A stretch of DNA of 15,031 bases from DBFJGL01 sp048394785. GTDB taxonomy: Bacteria; Bacillota; Clostridia; Christensenellales; CAG-917. How positions within the stretch are numbered: position 1 is the first letter of the stretch; every line of letters begins with the position of its first letter. The notes beneath the pieces were generated by a model that was not told the origin of the DNA, made no database searches, and was given only the letters and a program-made list of their open reading frames with translations. Shown here piece by piece: positions 1 to 7,159 of the stretch. Position numbers and translations under genes: made by a program. Location: positions 1-15,031 of the forward strand of contig DBFJGL010000100.1 in assembly GCA_048394785.1 (NCBI GenBank). The letters are read 5' to 3'.

Positions 1-405
1 TATTTTGATATCCTCGTCCGTTGAGGTTTTGTCGGGGATATTCCAGCCTCTCGTGCCGCATATCAGGAAGTTTTCCTCTCTGTAACAGTTGTTTTGTATG
101 AATTGAAAATCGGGGAATGCGGTGCGCATTTTGTTCAGCGACGTCCAATAATAGTCGTGATTGCCTTTAAGAACATATTTTTTTCCGTTCAAAGCGGAAA
201 TTAAATCATAATCCCCGCGCGCTTCGTCAATGGAGGTGCCCCAAGATATGTCTCCGCCGAGCAAAACAATATCGTCTGCGCCTACGCGCGCGTTCCAATC
301 GGACGCGATTTTGTCAAAATGATTTTGCCAGCCGTCGCCGAAAACGTCCATCGGCTTGGGCGCAAAAGTGGATAGGTGGGTGTCGCTGATTGCAAATATT
401 TTCAT
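1..405 (-). CDS. Calcineurin-like metallophosphoesterase, 3' part cut off by the window edge
   Basis: Reading leftward from an ATG at 405-403, an open frame runs without a stop to base 1, giving the first 135 residues; the C-terminus lies outside the window. The metal-binding signatures of the calcineurin-like phosphoesterase superfamily are in order: SDTH at residues 7-10 (Asp8, His10), GGD at 50-52, and GNHD at 81-84. A GTRGW motif at 117-121 is also typical of this bacterial subgroup. Such proteins hydrolyse phosphomonoesters or phosphodiesters using two metal ions. There is no signal peptide, so the protein is probably cytoplasmic; the substrate cannot be told. No convincing Shine-Dalgarno sequence precedes the start. 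It lies downstream of the 210-residue gene on the same strand, but a hairpin terminator separates them, so it is probably transcribed on its own. Family assignment is secure, function is not. Confidence 0.9.
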   Translation of the reverse strand, partial: MKIFAISDTHLSTFAPKPMDVFGDGWQNHFDKIASDWNARVGADDIVLLGGDISWGTSIDEARGDYDLISALNGKKYVLKGNHDYYWTSLNKMRTAFPDFQFIQNNCYREENFLICGTRGWNIPDKTSTDEDIKI

Positions 406-412
406 TATAAAA

Positions 413-451
413 ACAATATCACAATTAAATTGTTTTAACAACCTTATTATA
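413..451 (-). promoter_or_regulatory. Possible promoter region of the metallophosphoesterase gene
   Basis: Two overlapping candidates are visible on the minus strand. One is TTGTTA (441-436), a 17-base spacer and TATTGT (418-413), which would give an almost leaderless transcript. The other is an isolated TATAAT (451-446) with no good -35 box at normal spacing. The stretch is AT-rich, so chance matches are likely. Confidence 0.3.
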
Positions 452-476
452 TCTCGTAATATTATTTGCCTATTGT

Positions 477-500
477 AAAAGAGCGTTTGCACGCTCTTTT
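477..500 (-). terminator. Rho-independent terminator after the Cys-rich gene
   Basis: AAAAGAGCGT (477-486) and ACGCTCTTTT (491-500) form a perfect 10-bp stem with a 4-base loop, TTGC. Read on the minus strand, the stem ends in a run of four T residues and lies 57 bases past the stop codon of the 210-residue gene, before the metallophosphoesterase gene. Confidence 0.75.
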
Positions 501-557
501 GTTCGTATGTATTTTGCAATGTTTGCGTATTCGATGGTTTTTGTCGGAATATAGGAT

Positions 558-1190
558 TTATCTCGGGTAGAGGGGCAAATCGAACACGCCGCTGCATTCT
601 TCCTGCGAATATTCGGTCGCAAGAGGTATTTTGCAGTATCCGTAAGACGGAATGAGAAGTTCGACTTCGCTTGTGACTTTGAGAACCACGGTTATACACG
701 CGGTGATTGAGAAAGTCAAATCGGACACATATGCGCCTCTCGGGCTTGCCATATTGACCGTAGCCGTGATTTCGGGCGGAAATACGCTGCCTTGCGGCAC
801 GCACATCACTACGTCCGCGTTTACGGTAACGGTTGCGGTGCCGGAGCCGTCTGTGCCGTTTGCGTCGCGGTAATTGATTACCACGGGGATTTCGATTGTA
901 GCCTGCACTCTGGACAGTCCCTGTCTGTCGGGGAGCGGAGTGACAATCAGACTTGTAATGTTGCCTTGACGTGAAGTTGAATAGCCGCTGACAAAGGTCA
1001 GGGGAAGCGTAGGCGAGGGCGGAGTGGTGTTTTGAAGGGTAACGCTCACGTTGTCGAGCGACTCCTGTATCATGCAGGCGTCAAACACTTTATCGACGTG
1101 TACGCAAACCTTCTCGCACAATCCGTTCATAGGGTTTCCGCTTATGTTTCCCGGGCATCTGTCGGCAGAATTATTGTTGCAAAAAGACAT
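558..1190 (-). CDS. Cys-rich protein of unknown function, possibly expressed during sporulation
   Basis: A 210-residue protein that I do not recognise as a named family, although the arrangement resembles uncharacterised clostridial proteins. It has no signal peptide or membrane segment. The N-terminus is rich in Asn and Cys, with Cys at 4, 12, 25, 29 and 39; CEKVCVHVDKVFDAC (25-39) looks like a compact Cys motif. Residues 46-175 are Thr/Val-rich with alternating hydrophobic residues, suggesting beta sandwich structure; a PVVINYRDANG stretch at 102-112 vaguely recalls SPOCS-type (DUF3794) spore coat domains, but this is not a firm match. The C-terminus has another Cys pair (186, 199) around PSYGYCKIP. 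The start is fixed by an AAGGAGGTGA Shine-Dalgarno sequence 7 bases upstream. A sigma-K-like promoter precedes it, hinting at a mother-cell role such as coat or exosporium assembly. The gene is clearly real; the function is a guess. Confidence 0.8.
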   Translation of the reverse strand: MSFCNNNSADRCPGNISGNPMNGLCEKVCVHVDKVFDACMIQESLDNVSVTLQNTTPPSPTLPLTFVSGYSTSRQGNITSLIVTPLPDRQGLSRVQATIEIPVVINYRDANGTDGSGTATVTVNADVVMCVPQGSVFPPEITATVNMASPRGAYVSDLTFSITACITVVLKVTSEVELLIPSYGYCKIPLATEYSQEECSGVFDLPLYPR

Positions 1191-1194
1191 CTTT

Positions 1195-1204
1195 TCACCT
1201 CCTT
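1195..1204 (-). promoter_or_regulatory. Perfect Shine-Dalgarno sequence of the Cys-rich gene
   Basis: On the minus strand AAGGAGGTGA lies 4 bases before the ATG at 1190, with the GGAGG core 7 bases away. It matches the 16S anti-Shine-Dalgarno sequence without a mismatch. It is the strongest site in the window, much stronger than those of the dcw genes, and suggests high translation when transcribed. Confidence 0.85.
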
Positions 1205-1215
1205 TTTTACTAATG

Positions 1216-1244
1216 TACTATATGCCCGTTGCGCGGATAATGTT
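1216..1244 (-). promoter_or_regulatory. Candidate sigma-K-type promoter of the Cys-rich gene
   Basis: On the minus strand the -10 element GCATATAGTA (1225-1216) matches the sigma-K consensus GCATANNNTA at every fixed position. AACA (1244-1241) lies 16 bases upstream of the CATA core, where sigma-K expects an AC-containing -35. The implied start near 1210 gives a leader of about 20 bases just containing the Shine-Dalgarno sequence. Sigma-E overlaps in its CATA -10 preference and cannot be excluded. A vegetative-like TTTACA/TATCAC pair further upstream is a weaker alternative. Confidence 0.45.
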
Positions 1245-1442
1245 AAGACGGACTTTTTTACGGCGTAAATGCGGTCGTGATAACATAAAACACGATTGGT
1301 GTAAAAATATTTTTCTATATGTCTTATCAAGCTTTTGCGGCGTTCGGTAGCCGAAAAGTGTACTAAACAGAGGAAAACGAAACATATAGTTTACAAGTAA
1401 ATTAAAAAAATGTAAAAAATTGACTGAAAACTTATAAAATAA

Positions 1443-1458
1443 GTGGTTGACAGTGGTT
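1443..1458 (+). promoter_or_regulatory. Probable MraZ autoregulatory operator
   Basis: GTGGTT occurs at 1443-1448 and again at 1453-1458, a direct repeat with a period of exactly 10 bases. MraZ proteins are known to bind short G-rich direct repeats (TGGGN in E. coli, GTGG-type in Mollicutes) spaced one helical turn apart in front of their own gene. Here the repeats flank and overlap the -35 box of the mraZ promoter, so binding would block RNA polymerase. Only two copies are seen rather than three or more. Confidence 0.6.
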
Positions 1459-1475
1459 AAACTATGATGTATCAT
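1447..1475 (+). promoter_or_regulatory. Vegetative promoter of mraZ and the dcw cluster
   Basis: A perfect TTGACA (1447-1452), a 17-base spacer and TATCAT (1470-1475) give a strong housekeeping-sigma promoter. The start site would be near 1482, leaving a leader of about 13 bases before the mraZ ATG at 1495 with an AGAGGG ribosome site. The 1191-1494 gap also contains an inverted repeat TTTAC-AA-GTAAA (1390-1401) and a small TTCGG/CCGAA hairpin (1343-1355), neither of which I can assign. Confidence 0.8.
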
Positions 1476-1494
1476 AGAGTCACAAGAGGGATAA

Positions 1495-1950
1495 ATGGCT
1501 AAATTGATGCTTGGCAACAGTCGAAACGTACTCGACGACAAATACAGAATGAGGATACCGTCAAAGTTCCGAGATGGGCTTGGCGGCGACATTCCGTATA
1601 TTTTTCCGGGAAGACCGGGTTGTCTGTACATCGTGTCAAGCGAAAAGGGCGAGGCGATAGTGGAGTCCTTTGAATCGGACAGCCTTTATTCGGGCGACGA
1701 CAAACTTGATATTTCAACGGCGTTATTCTCGTATGCGGGTTACGTCGAGGAAGACGCGCAGGGAAGGTTCTTGCTCTCCAAAGAACTGAGAACTTATGCA
1801 GGCATAGAGAAAGAACTCGTAATCGTCGGCAAAGGCAAATATCTCGAAGTGTGGTCGTCGGAGGCTTGGGACAAGCGTTACGGAGTGTTGGACCCCGAAA
1901 ACGTCAGCAAGGTGCTCGCGAAGCTTAAACAACAGAACGTCAGAGGTTAA
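1495..1950 (+). CDS. mraZ: MraZ, dcw-cluster transcriptional regulator
   Basis: A 151-residue protein, close to the usual length of about 143-152. It has the two tandem AbrB-like swapped-hairpin modules of MraZ: DDKYRMRIP at 14-22 and EDAQGRFLLS at 86-95, each with the conserved D-x-(K/Q)-x-R core. MraZ forms a ring-shaped oligomer that sits on the nucleoid, binds repeats upstream of its own gene and typically represses the dcw operon. The start at 1495 begins MAKLMLG and follows an AGAGGG ribosome site by 4 bases. It is the first gene of the rightward cluster and lies one base before rsmH, so the two are co-transcribed. A matching operator candidate sits in its own promoter, consistent with autoregulation. 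Confidence 0.96.
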   Translation: MAKLMLGNSRNVLDDKYRMRIPSKFRDGLGGDIPYIFPGRPGCLYIVSSEKGEAIVESFESDSLYSGDDKLDISTALFSYAGYVEEDAQGRFLLSKELRTYAGIEKELVIVGKGKYLEVWSSEAWDKRYGVLDPENVSKVLAKLKQQNVRG

Positions 1951-1951
1951 A

Positions 1952-2887
1952 ATGGAATTCAGCCACAAGCCCGTAATGCTCAAAGAGTGTTTGGAGGCGT
2001 TGGAAATCAAAGCCGACGGATTGTATCTTGACGGCACGCTCGGCGGAGGAGGGCACTCGCTCGAAATAGCAAAGCGGCTTACGGACGGAGGCAGACTGAT
2101 AGCCTGCGACCGCGACGAAGACGCCCTGCTTGCGGCAGGCGAGAGGTTAAAAGAATACCGCGACAGGATAACCTTTATTCACGACGATTTCAAAAACGCG
2201 ATTGCGGATTTGAAAGAGATGGGGATAGACGGGCTGGACGGAGTGCTGCTCGACCTCGGAGTGAGTTCGTATCAGTTGGACAACGCGGAGCGCGGGTTCA
2301 GTTATATCAAGGACGCGCCGCTCGATATGAGAATGGACAGAGGACAGTATCTTACGGCGTTCAACGTGGTAAACGAATTTTCGGTGAGCGAACTTGCGAG
2401 AATACTGTTCGAGTACGGTGAGGAGAAGCTTGCGAGGCGTATAGCGGAAAACATCGCCGCGGCGCGCGAAAGAAAGACGATTTCCACCACGGGCGAACTT
2501 GCCGAGATTGTAGAGTGCAGTTATCCGGCAAAGACGCGTTGGAAGTACGGACACCCTGCGAAAAGAACCTTTCAGGCAATCAGGATATACGTCAACGGAG
2601 AGCTGGACGGCTTGAAGGAGGCGGTGAAAGCGATGGTCGGGGCGCTGAACCCCGGCGGCAGAATGGCGGTGCTTACCTTCCACTCGCTGGAAGACAGGAT
2701 AGTCAAAACGGCTTTCAAGGAATTGAATACCGACTGCACCTGTCCGCCCGATTTCCCCGTTTGCGTATGCGGAAACCGCAAAAGCGCGGAGTTATGGAAC
2801 AAAAAGCCGATTACGGCGGGAAATGAAGAACTTGACGACAATCCCCGTGCGCAAAGCGCGAAATTGAGGGCGGTCGTTAAAATATAG
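1952..2887 (+). CDS. rsmH: 16S rRNA m4C1402 methyltransferase RsmH
   Basis: 311 residues, standard for RsmH (MraW). The enzyme methylates N4 of C1402 in the decoding centre of 16S rRNA using S-adenosylmethionine. Family motifs are in order: HKPVMLKECL at 5-14, the SAM loop DGTLGGGGHS at 27-36, DLGVSSYQLD at 101-110, MRMD at 126-129, PAKRTFQAIRIYVNGEL at 202-218, LTFHSLEDRIVK at 241-252, and NPRAQSAKLR at 297-306. A Cys cluster (C262, C264, C271, C273) matches the form common in Firmicutes and may bind metal. The ATG lies one base after the mraZ stop, and its ribosome site (AGAGG) is inside the end of mraZ, so translation is coupled. Nothing is unusual about the protein. Confidence 0.97.
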   Translation: MEFSHKPVMLKECLEALEIKADGLYLDGTLGGGGHSLEIAKRLTDGGRLIACDRDEDALLAAGERLKEYRDRITFIHDDFKNAIADLKEMGIDGLDGVLLDLGVSSYQLDNAERGFSYIKDAPLDMRMDRGQYLTAFNVVNEFSVSELARILFEYGEEKLARRIAENIAAARERKTISTTGELAEIVECSYPAKTRWKYGHPAKRTFQAIRIYVNGELDGLKEAVKAMVGALNPGGRMAVLTFHSLEDRIVKTAFKELNTDCTCPPDFPVCVCGNRKSAELWNKKPITAGNEELDDNPRAQSAKLRAVVKI

Positions 2888-2896
2888 GAGCGTACT

Positions 2897-3664
2897 ATGG
2901 CAATCACACTTGACGAATTATTGGGAAGAAATACCAAGACCGACAGCGGCGTCGACACGTCGAGATTTCCGTCATACGACGATTACAGGTCGAGAAGGGA
3001 AAGCGCGGTTGCAGTGCGCGAAAGAGAAGCCGACGCGGATTTGGATTACCGCCGCGGCAGTTTCGGAACGTCCGATTACAGAACGCCCGAATACGACGCT
3101 TACGAAATAAGCGAGAATAACGGTTTTGTCGGCGGCAGTTACTCGCGCGCAGACAGAATTATCGAACGCGGCGAAAGAGGGATCGCAAACGAAAGAGCGC
3201 GCAGAGAAGATTTTTACGCCCGCTCCGATCGCGGCAGTCTTTACGGTTTTACCGCCACAGATAACGACCGTTTGCCCGAGAGAGAACTCGAACAGAAGCT
3301 GTCTTACTCAAACGAGCATTACAGACCTGTCCTCGACCGCGCGGCGGGAGAGGCGATGACGGCGAGAGAACGCGCGTTTGCTCCTTTCAGAACGAGCGAG
3401 GAAGAAACCGTCAAGGCTACCGGCAAGAAACGCGCGAAGCTCAACACAAAAGGCAAGGTCATACTCGCCGTATATCTCGCGCTCATCGTGTTGGTTGCGG
3501 TGCTTATCATAGTCAACGCAGGCGCGATAAACAAGGGAGAGGCAGTGACGCCTACGTCGGAGGTCGAATATCTGTCTGTATCCGAAACGGTGAACGCATC
3601 GGCGCAAACAGGTTATAATTTTTCAGGCATACAAATAGATTGTATGTATGAAACAAACCTCTGA
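2897..3664 (+). CDS. Single-pass membrane protein in the ftsL position, with a long charged cytoplasmic arm
   Basis: 255 residues, sitting where ftsL normally lies between rsmH and the PBP gene. Residues 1-186 are highly charged (Arg, Glu, Asp) with many Tyr and Ser and low complexity, probably disordered and cytoplasmic. The extreme N-terminus, MAITLDELLGR, looks like a short amphipathic peptide that could be a docking motif. One membrane helix spans about 187-207 (KVILAVYLALIVLVAVLIIV), preceded by Lys/Arg, so the tail is outside. The outer part is only about 48 residues and shows no leucine-zipper coiled coil. FtsL proteins are usually about 100-130 residues with a short inner end and a coiled coil outside, so similarity is positional, not by sequence. 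AGGAG at 2886-2890 fixes the start. The 3' end overlaps the PBP gene by 17 bases. A role in division with FtsW and the PBP is inferred from position only. Confidence 0.85.
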   Translation: MAITLDELLGRNTKTDSGVDTSRFPSYDDYRSRRESAVAVREREADADLDYRRGSFGTSDYRTPEYDAYEISENNGFVGGSYSRADRIIERGERGIANERARREDFYARSDRGSLYGFTATDNDRLPERELEQKLSYSNEHYRPVLDRAAGEAMTARERAFAPFRTSEEETVKATGKKRAKLNTKGKVILAVYLALIVLVAVLIIVNAGAINKGEAVTPTSEVEYLSVSETVNASAQTGYNFSGIQIDCMYETNL

Positions 3665-5579
3665 GAAAAACAATCAAAACCTCATATTACATAATCCCGC
3701 AAAAAGGCTGCTGATTTTTTTGATATTGGCAGTCTTTTTGTTTGGCGCGGTATTTATTAAACTTGCGCTTGTGATGTTGCGCGACGGAGCGGACTTGCAG
3801 GCGAGGGCGATAAGTCAATGGATGCGCGACGTACCCACGGACGCGCCGAGAGGCCGCATTCTCGATAAATGCGGCAGAGTGCTTGCAACTACTGAGACAA
3901 GATATAATATTTACGTCCGTCCCAACGCTGTTAAGGACAAGGACGCCGTTGCAGGGCTTATGTGCGCCGTTTTCGGTTATGACTACGACGAGGTGATGAA
4001 AAAAATCTCCAAGCATTCCTCCGAAGTCACTATTGCGACGGGTGCGACAAAGGAACAGCTCAACGCGATTTTCGATTCAAATCTTACGGGAATTTACTAT
4101 TCCGAGGACAATCTCAGATATTATCCTTACGGCGATTTTATGACGCAGGCTTTGGGTTTTACCGGTTTTGACGGCAACGGACAGACAGGGCTCGAAGCCT
4201 ATTACGACAAATATCTTACGGGCACAGACGGTTATATTCTTACCGAAACCGACCTCGTCGGGAAAGAACTCGACGGAGCGAGCGGTTATTACGTTCCGGC
4301 AGTGAGCGGAATGGATATAGTCACGACGCTCGACGCCGAGATACAACAGATTGCGGAGCGCGCGGTCAGAGAGGCGGTGGCTAAATACTCGCCGAAGGGC
4401 GTGAGCTGCATCGTAATGGACTATACGGACGGCAGCATAGCCGCGCTTGCGGAATATCCGTCCTTCGATTTGAACAACGTGCCGCGCGATAATCTCGAAG
4501 AACTGTTTTTATATTCGAAATGCAAGTTGGTATCCACCGTGTTCGAGCCGGGTTCCACCTTCAAGATACTGACGGCGGCAGCCGCGCTCGACAGAGGCAG
4601 AGTGAGCGAAAACGACCGCTTTTACTGCGCCGGTTCCCGGCTGGTAGACGGCAAAAAGATAAGGTGCTGGAAGCCGAAGGGACACGGTTCGATAAGTTTT
4701 GCCGAGGGAGTGGAACAGAGCTGCAACTGCGTGTTTATGGACAGTGCGCTCAGATTGGGCACGGAGGAGTTTTACGATTATCTCGACAAATTCGGGCTGA
4801 ACTCCAAGACGGGCGTGGACATTACTGGAGAAACGTCGGGACTTTTCATAAAGGAAGAAAGCGTGAAAACGGTGGACTTGGCTCGCATAGGGTTCGGGCA
4901 AGCCGTTGCGGTTACTCCCATAGGACTGCTTGCGGCGACTTCTGCGGTTATGAACGGCGGATACTCGGTAAAACCGCACCTGGTCAGCGGAACATACGAC
5001 GGCAAGTCCGATAAAATCGCGGACGCATTTGTTCCCGAAAAGGGCAAAAGCGTGGTTTCGGAAAGCACCTCCGAACTTATGAGAAGACTGCTTACCGGCG
5101 TAGTGGAGGGCGGAAGCGGAAAAGGCGCGTACAATGCAGGATACAAAATAGGAGGCAAGACGGGCACCGCGCAAAAATACGTCAACGGCGCGATTGCGCA
5201 GGGTAAATACGTGTCTTCCTTCATAGGGTTTTCAATGGAAGAAAACGCCCGTTACGGCGTGTTTCTGTCTGTGGACGAGCCGCAGGGATACGTTTATTAC
5301 GGTTCTCTGGTTGCCGCTCCGTTGGTGGGGCAAATCTTTGCGGGAATTTTCGCTTATCTGAACGTCGCTCCCGAGTATACGGGCGAGGAAGCGGATATTG
5401 TGGGAGAGAAGTTCAAGCTTCCCGATTTTTCGGGAATGAGCGTTGCTGCGGCGCGCAGAGAGCTGCAAAAACTCGGGTTGTATTGCGAAATTTCGGGCGA
5501 CGGCGCGACGGTGGGCGGACAGTACCCGTACGCGGGCACGACCGTGGATAAACGCAATGCGGTGCTGCTCATCTCATAA
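3648..5579 (+). CDS. ftsI: Class B penicillin-binding protein with a C-terminal PASTA domain (FtsI/SpoVD type)
   Basis: A 643-residue D,D-transpeptidase that cross-links septal peptidoglycan. A short cytoplasmic start is followed by a membrane anchor at about 20-44. The PBP dimerisation domain follows, with APRGRILD at 66-73. The transpeptidase domain has all three active-site motifs: STFK at 303-306 (catalytic Ser303), SCN at 358-360, and KTGT at 504-507. One PASTA domain occupies about 588-643. A single PASTA repeat is the layout of SpoVD, the sporulation-specific class B PBP, but vegetative FtsI/PBP2B orthologues in Clostridia can look the same, so the spoVD name is equally possible. The ATG overlaps the upstream gene by 17 bases and no Shine-Dalgarno sequence is seen, so it is probably translationally coupled. 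It is the likely partner of FtsW, encoded three genes downstream. Confidence 0.95.
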   Translation: MKQTSEKNNQNLILHNPAKRLLIFLILAVFLFGAVFIKLALVMLRDGADLQARAISQWMRDVPTDAPRGRILDKCGRVLATTETRYNIYVRPNAVKDKDAVAGLMCAVFGYDYDEVMKKISKHSSEVTIATGATKEQLNAIFDSNLTGIYYSEDNLRYYPYGDFMTQALGFTGFDGNGQTGLEAYYDKYLTGTDGYILTETDLVGKELDGASGYYVPAVSGMDIVTTLDAEIQQIAERAVREAVAKYSPKGVSCIVMDYTDGSIAALAEYPSFDLNNVPRDNLEELFLYSKCKLVSTVFEPGSTFKILTAAAALDRGRVSENDRFYCAGSRLVDGKKIRCWKPKGHGSISFAEGVEQSCNCVFMDSALRLGTEEFYDYLDKFGLNSKTGVDITGETSGLFIKEESVKTVDLARIGFGQAVAVTPIGLLAATSAVMNGGYSVKPHLVSGTYDGKSDKIADAFVPEKGKSVVSESTSELMRRLLTGVVEGGSGKGAYNAGYKIGGKTGTAQKYVNGAIAQGKYVSSFIGFSMEENARYGVFLSVDEPQGYVYYGSLVAAPLVGQIFAGIFAYLNVAPEYTGEEADIVGEKFKLPDFSGMSVAAARRELQKLGLYCEISGDGATVGGQYPYAGTTVDKRNAVLLIS

Positions 5580-5662
5580 GTGACGAAAAGCCGTGAAAGC
5601 GTCGTTTCCGGTGTGCGAAAAATGACTGAAAAACGCTCATAAAGTCTACTTTTGCGCCCGTA

Positions 5663-5691
5663 TTGACTGCATATAAATATCTAATTATTAT
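5663..5691 (+). promoter_or_regulatory. Internal promoter upstream of murE
   Basis: TTGACT (5663-5668), a 17-base spacer and TATTAT (5686-5691) lie in the 140-base gap between the PBP gene and murE. The predicted start near 5698 gives a leader of about 20 bases with GGAGG at 5710-5714. No terminator hairpin is seen after the PBP gene, so read-through from the mraZ promoter is also likely. Confidence 0.65.
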
Positions 5692-5719
5692 AGCTTTATA
5701 ATATCACTTGGAGGACGGT

Positions 5720-7159
5720 ATGGAACTCGGCAGACTGTTGGAAGGCATTGAGGTTTTAGCGTGCAATACGGATAAAACCCGCGATATAAAGGGAATAAAA
5801 ATTTCCTCCGGGGAAGTGGGCGAAAACGAGATTTTCGTGTGTATGGAGGGCATATCCGACGACGGAAACCGTCACATCGGAGAGATAAGCGTTCCGTTTG
5901 TCGCAATAACAGAAAAAGAACCTCCCGAAGGTGTGGACTGCGTACTCGTAAAAGACGCGCGCAAGGCGTATTCGATGCTTTCGCAGAATTGGTTTTCCCG
6001 TCCGCTCGAAGGAATGAAGTTTGTGGCGGTGGTGGGCACCAACGGCAAGACCTCTACGGCGCATTACGTCAGCTCTATGCTGACTTTCGCAGGAATGAAG
6101 ACGGGGCTTATCGGCACGGAAGGGCATTACATTTGCGGCGAAAGAGTCGGGGAAAGCCTTACCACGCCGGACCCGTTCGAGCTGAACGAACTGCTTTTCA
6201 GAATGCGCACGCGCGGCGTGGACGTCGTAATATCCGAGGTAAGCGCGCACGCCATATATCTGGAAAAACTGTGGGGAATGCAAAGCGACGTCGCCCTGCT
6301 TACGAACATAACTCAGGACCATCTCGATTATTTCAAAAATTTTGACAATTACTGCAACGTAAAAATGTCCTATTTCACGTCTGAAAACACCAAAAAAGCA
6401 ATTATCAACGCCGACGACGCTTCGGGCGCGCTGCTTATGGACAGGCTCAGCCAATCGGGTTTGGAATATGTGAGTTACGGACTGAAAAATCCTGCCGACG
6501 CGTTCGGCATAGACGTTGCAGAGGATATAGACGGACTGCGTTTTGTGGCGAATATTTGCGACGACATAATACCCGTGCGCTCCTCGCTTTACGGCGATTT
6601 CAACGTATATAACCTTCTGCTTGCGCTGACTGCTTGCAGAGAGCTCGGCGTGGACGCCGAAACGCTTGCCCGCGCCGTTCGCAGAGTCAAGACGGTAAAG
6701 GGACGCTTCACCATTCTCAAAAACGACAGGGGCACGGTTATCATCGACTATGCGCACACTCCCGACGGGTTAAAAAACCTGCTTTCCACCGCGCGTACTC
6801 TCACAAAATCGCGGCTTGTCACCGTATTCGGCTGCGGCGGCGACCGCGACAAATCCAAACGCGGCAGAATGGGGGAAATAGCCTCCCGTTACAGCGATTT
6901 CGTCATCGTTACGTCGGATAATCCGCGGTACGAAAATCCCGAGAGCATAATGCACGACATAGAGTGGGGGCTTACGGGCGATAAATATAAGCTGATTGCG
7001 GACAGAAACGAAGCCATCAGGTACGCTATGGATGAAATGTTGGAGGGCGATACGGTGGTTGTCGCAGGCAAAGGCAACGAAAGCTATCTCGAAATAAAGG
7101 GCAGACGGGTGCCGTACAGCGATTTCGACGCCGTGGCGCGTTGGGGGCAGGCGAGATGA
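5720..7159 (+). CDS. murE: UDP-N-acetylmuramoyl-tripeptide synthetase MurE (meso-DAP-adding type)
   Basis: 479 residues; a cytoplasmic Mur ligase that adds the third stem-peptide residue to UDP-MurNAc-L-Ala-D-Glu using ATP. Visible motifs are the P-loop GTNGKTS (106-112), TTPDP (148-152), the Lys of KMSYFT at 215 (candidate carbamylated lysine), HTPDG (346-350) and GCGGDRDKSKR (371-381). The specificity motif DNPR at 400-403 indicates meso-diaminopimelate rather than L-lysine, whose ligases carry DDPN-like sequences. GKGNE at 450-454 replaces the common GKGHE. I chose the ATG at 5720 because GGAGG lies 5 bases before it; an in-frame TTG at 5708 would absorb that ribosome site. The stop overlaps the mraY start (ATGA). 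It follows its own promoter and heads the murE-mraY-murD-ftsW unit. Confidence 0.96.
   Translation: MELGRLLEGIEVLACNTDKTRDIKGIKISSGEVGENEIFVCMEGISDDGNRHIGEISVPFVAITEKEPPEGVDCVLVKDARKAYSMLSQNWFSRPLEGMKFVAVVGTNGKTSTAHYVSSMLTFAGMKTGLIGTEGHYICGERVGESLTTPDPFELNELLFRMRTRGVDVVISEVSAHAIYLEKLWGMQSDVALLTNITQDHLDYFKNFDNYCNVKMSYFTSENTKKAIINADDASGALLMDRLSQSGLEYVSYGLKNPADAFGIDVAEDIDGLRFVANICDDIIPVRSSLYGDFNVYNLLLALTACRELGVDAETLARAVRRVKTVKGRFTILKNDRGTVIIDYAHTPDGLKNLLSTARTLTKSRLVTVFGCGGDRDKSKRGRMGEIASRYSDFVIVTSDNPRYENPESIMHDIEWGLTGDKYKLIADRNEAIRYAMDEMLEGDTVVVAGKGNESYLEIKGRRVPYSDFDAVARWGQAR

Noticed and set aside
5708..5719. TTG start for murE
   Set aside because: The GGAGG ribosome site would fall inside the coding sequence; the ATG at 5720 has ideal spacing from it.
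5756..6757. Long minus-strand open frame antisense to murE
   Set aside because: The peptide is rich in Arg, His and Val as expected of a reverse-strand shadow, has no ribosome site and matches no family. The same applies to the long frames at 10365-11621 and 13257-14231.
7141..7155. TTG start for mraY
   Set aside because: The ATG at 7156 forms an ATGA overlap with the murE stop, the same arrangement as at the next junctions.
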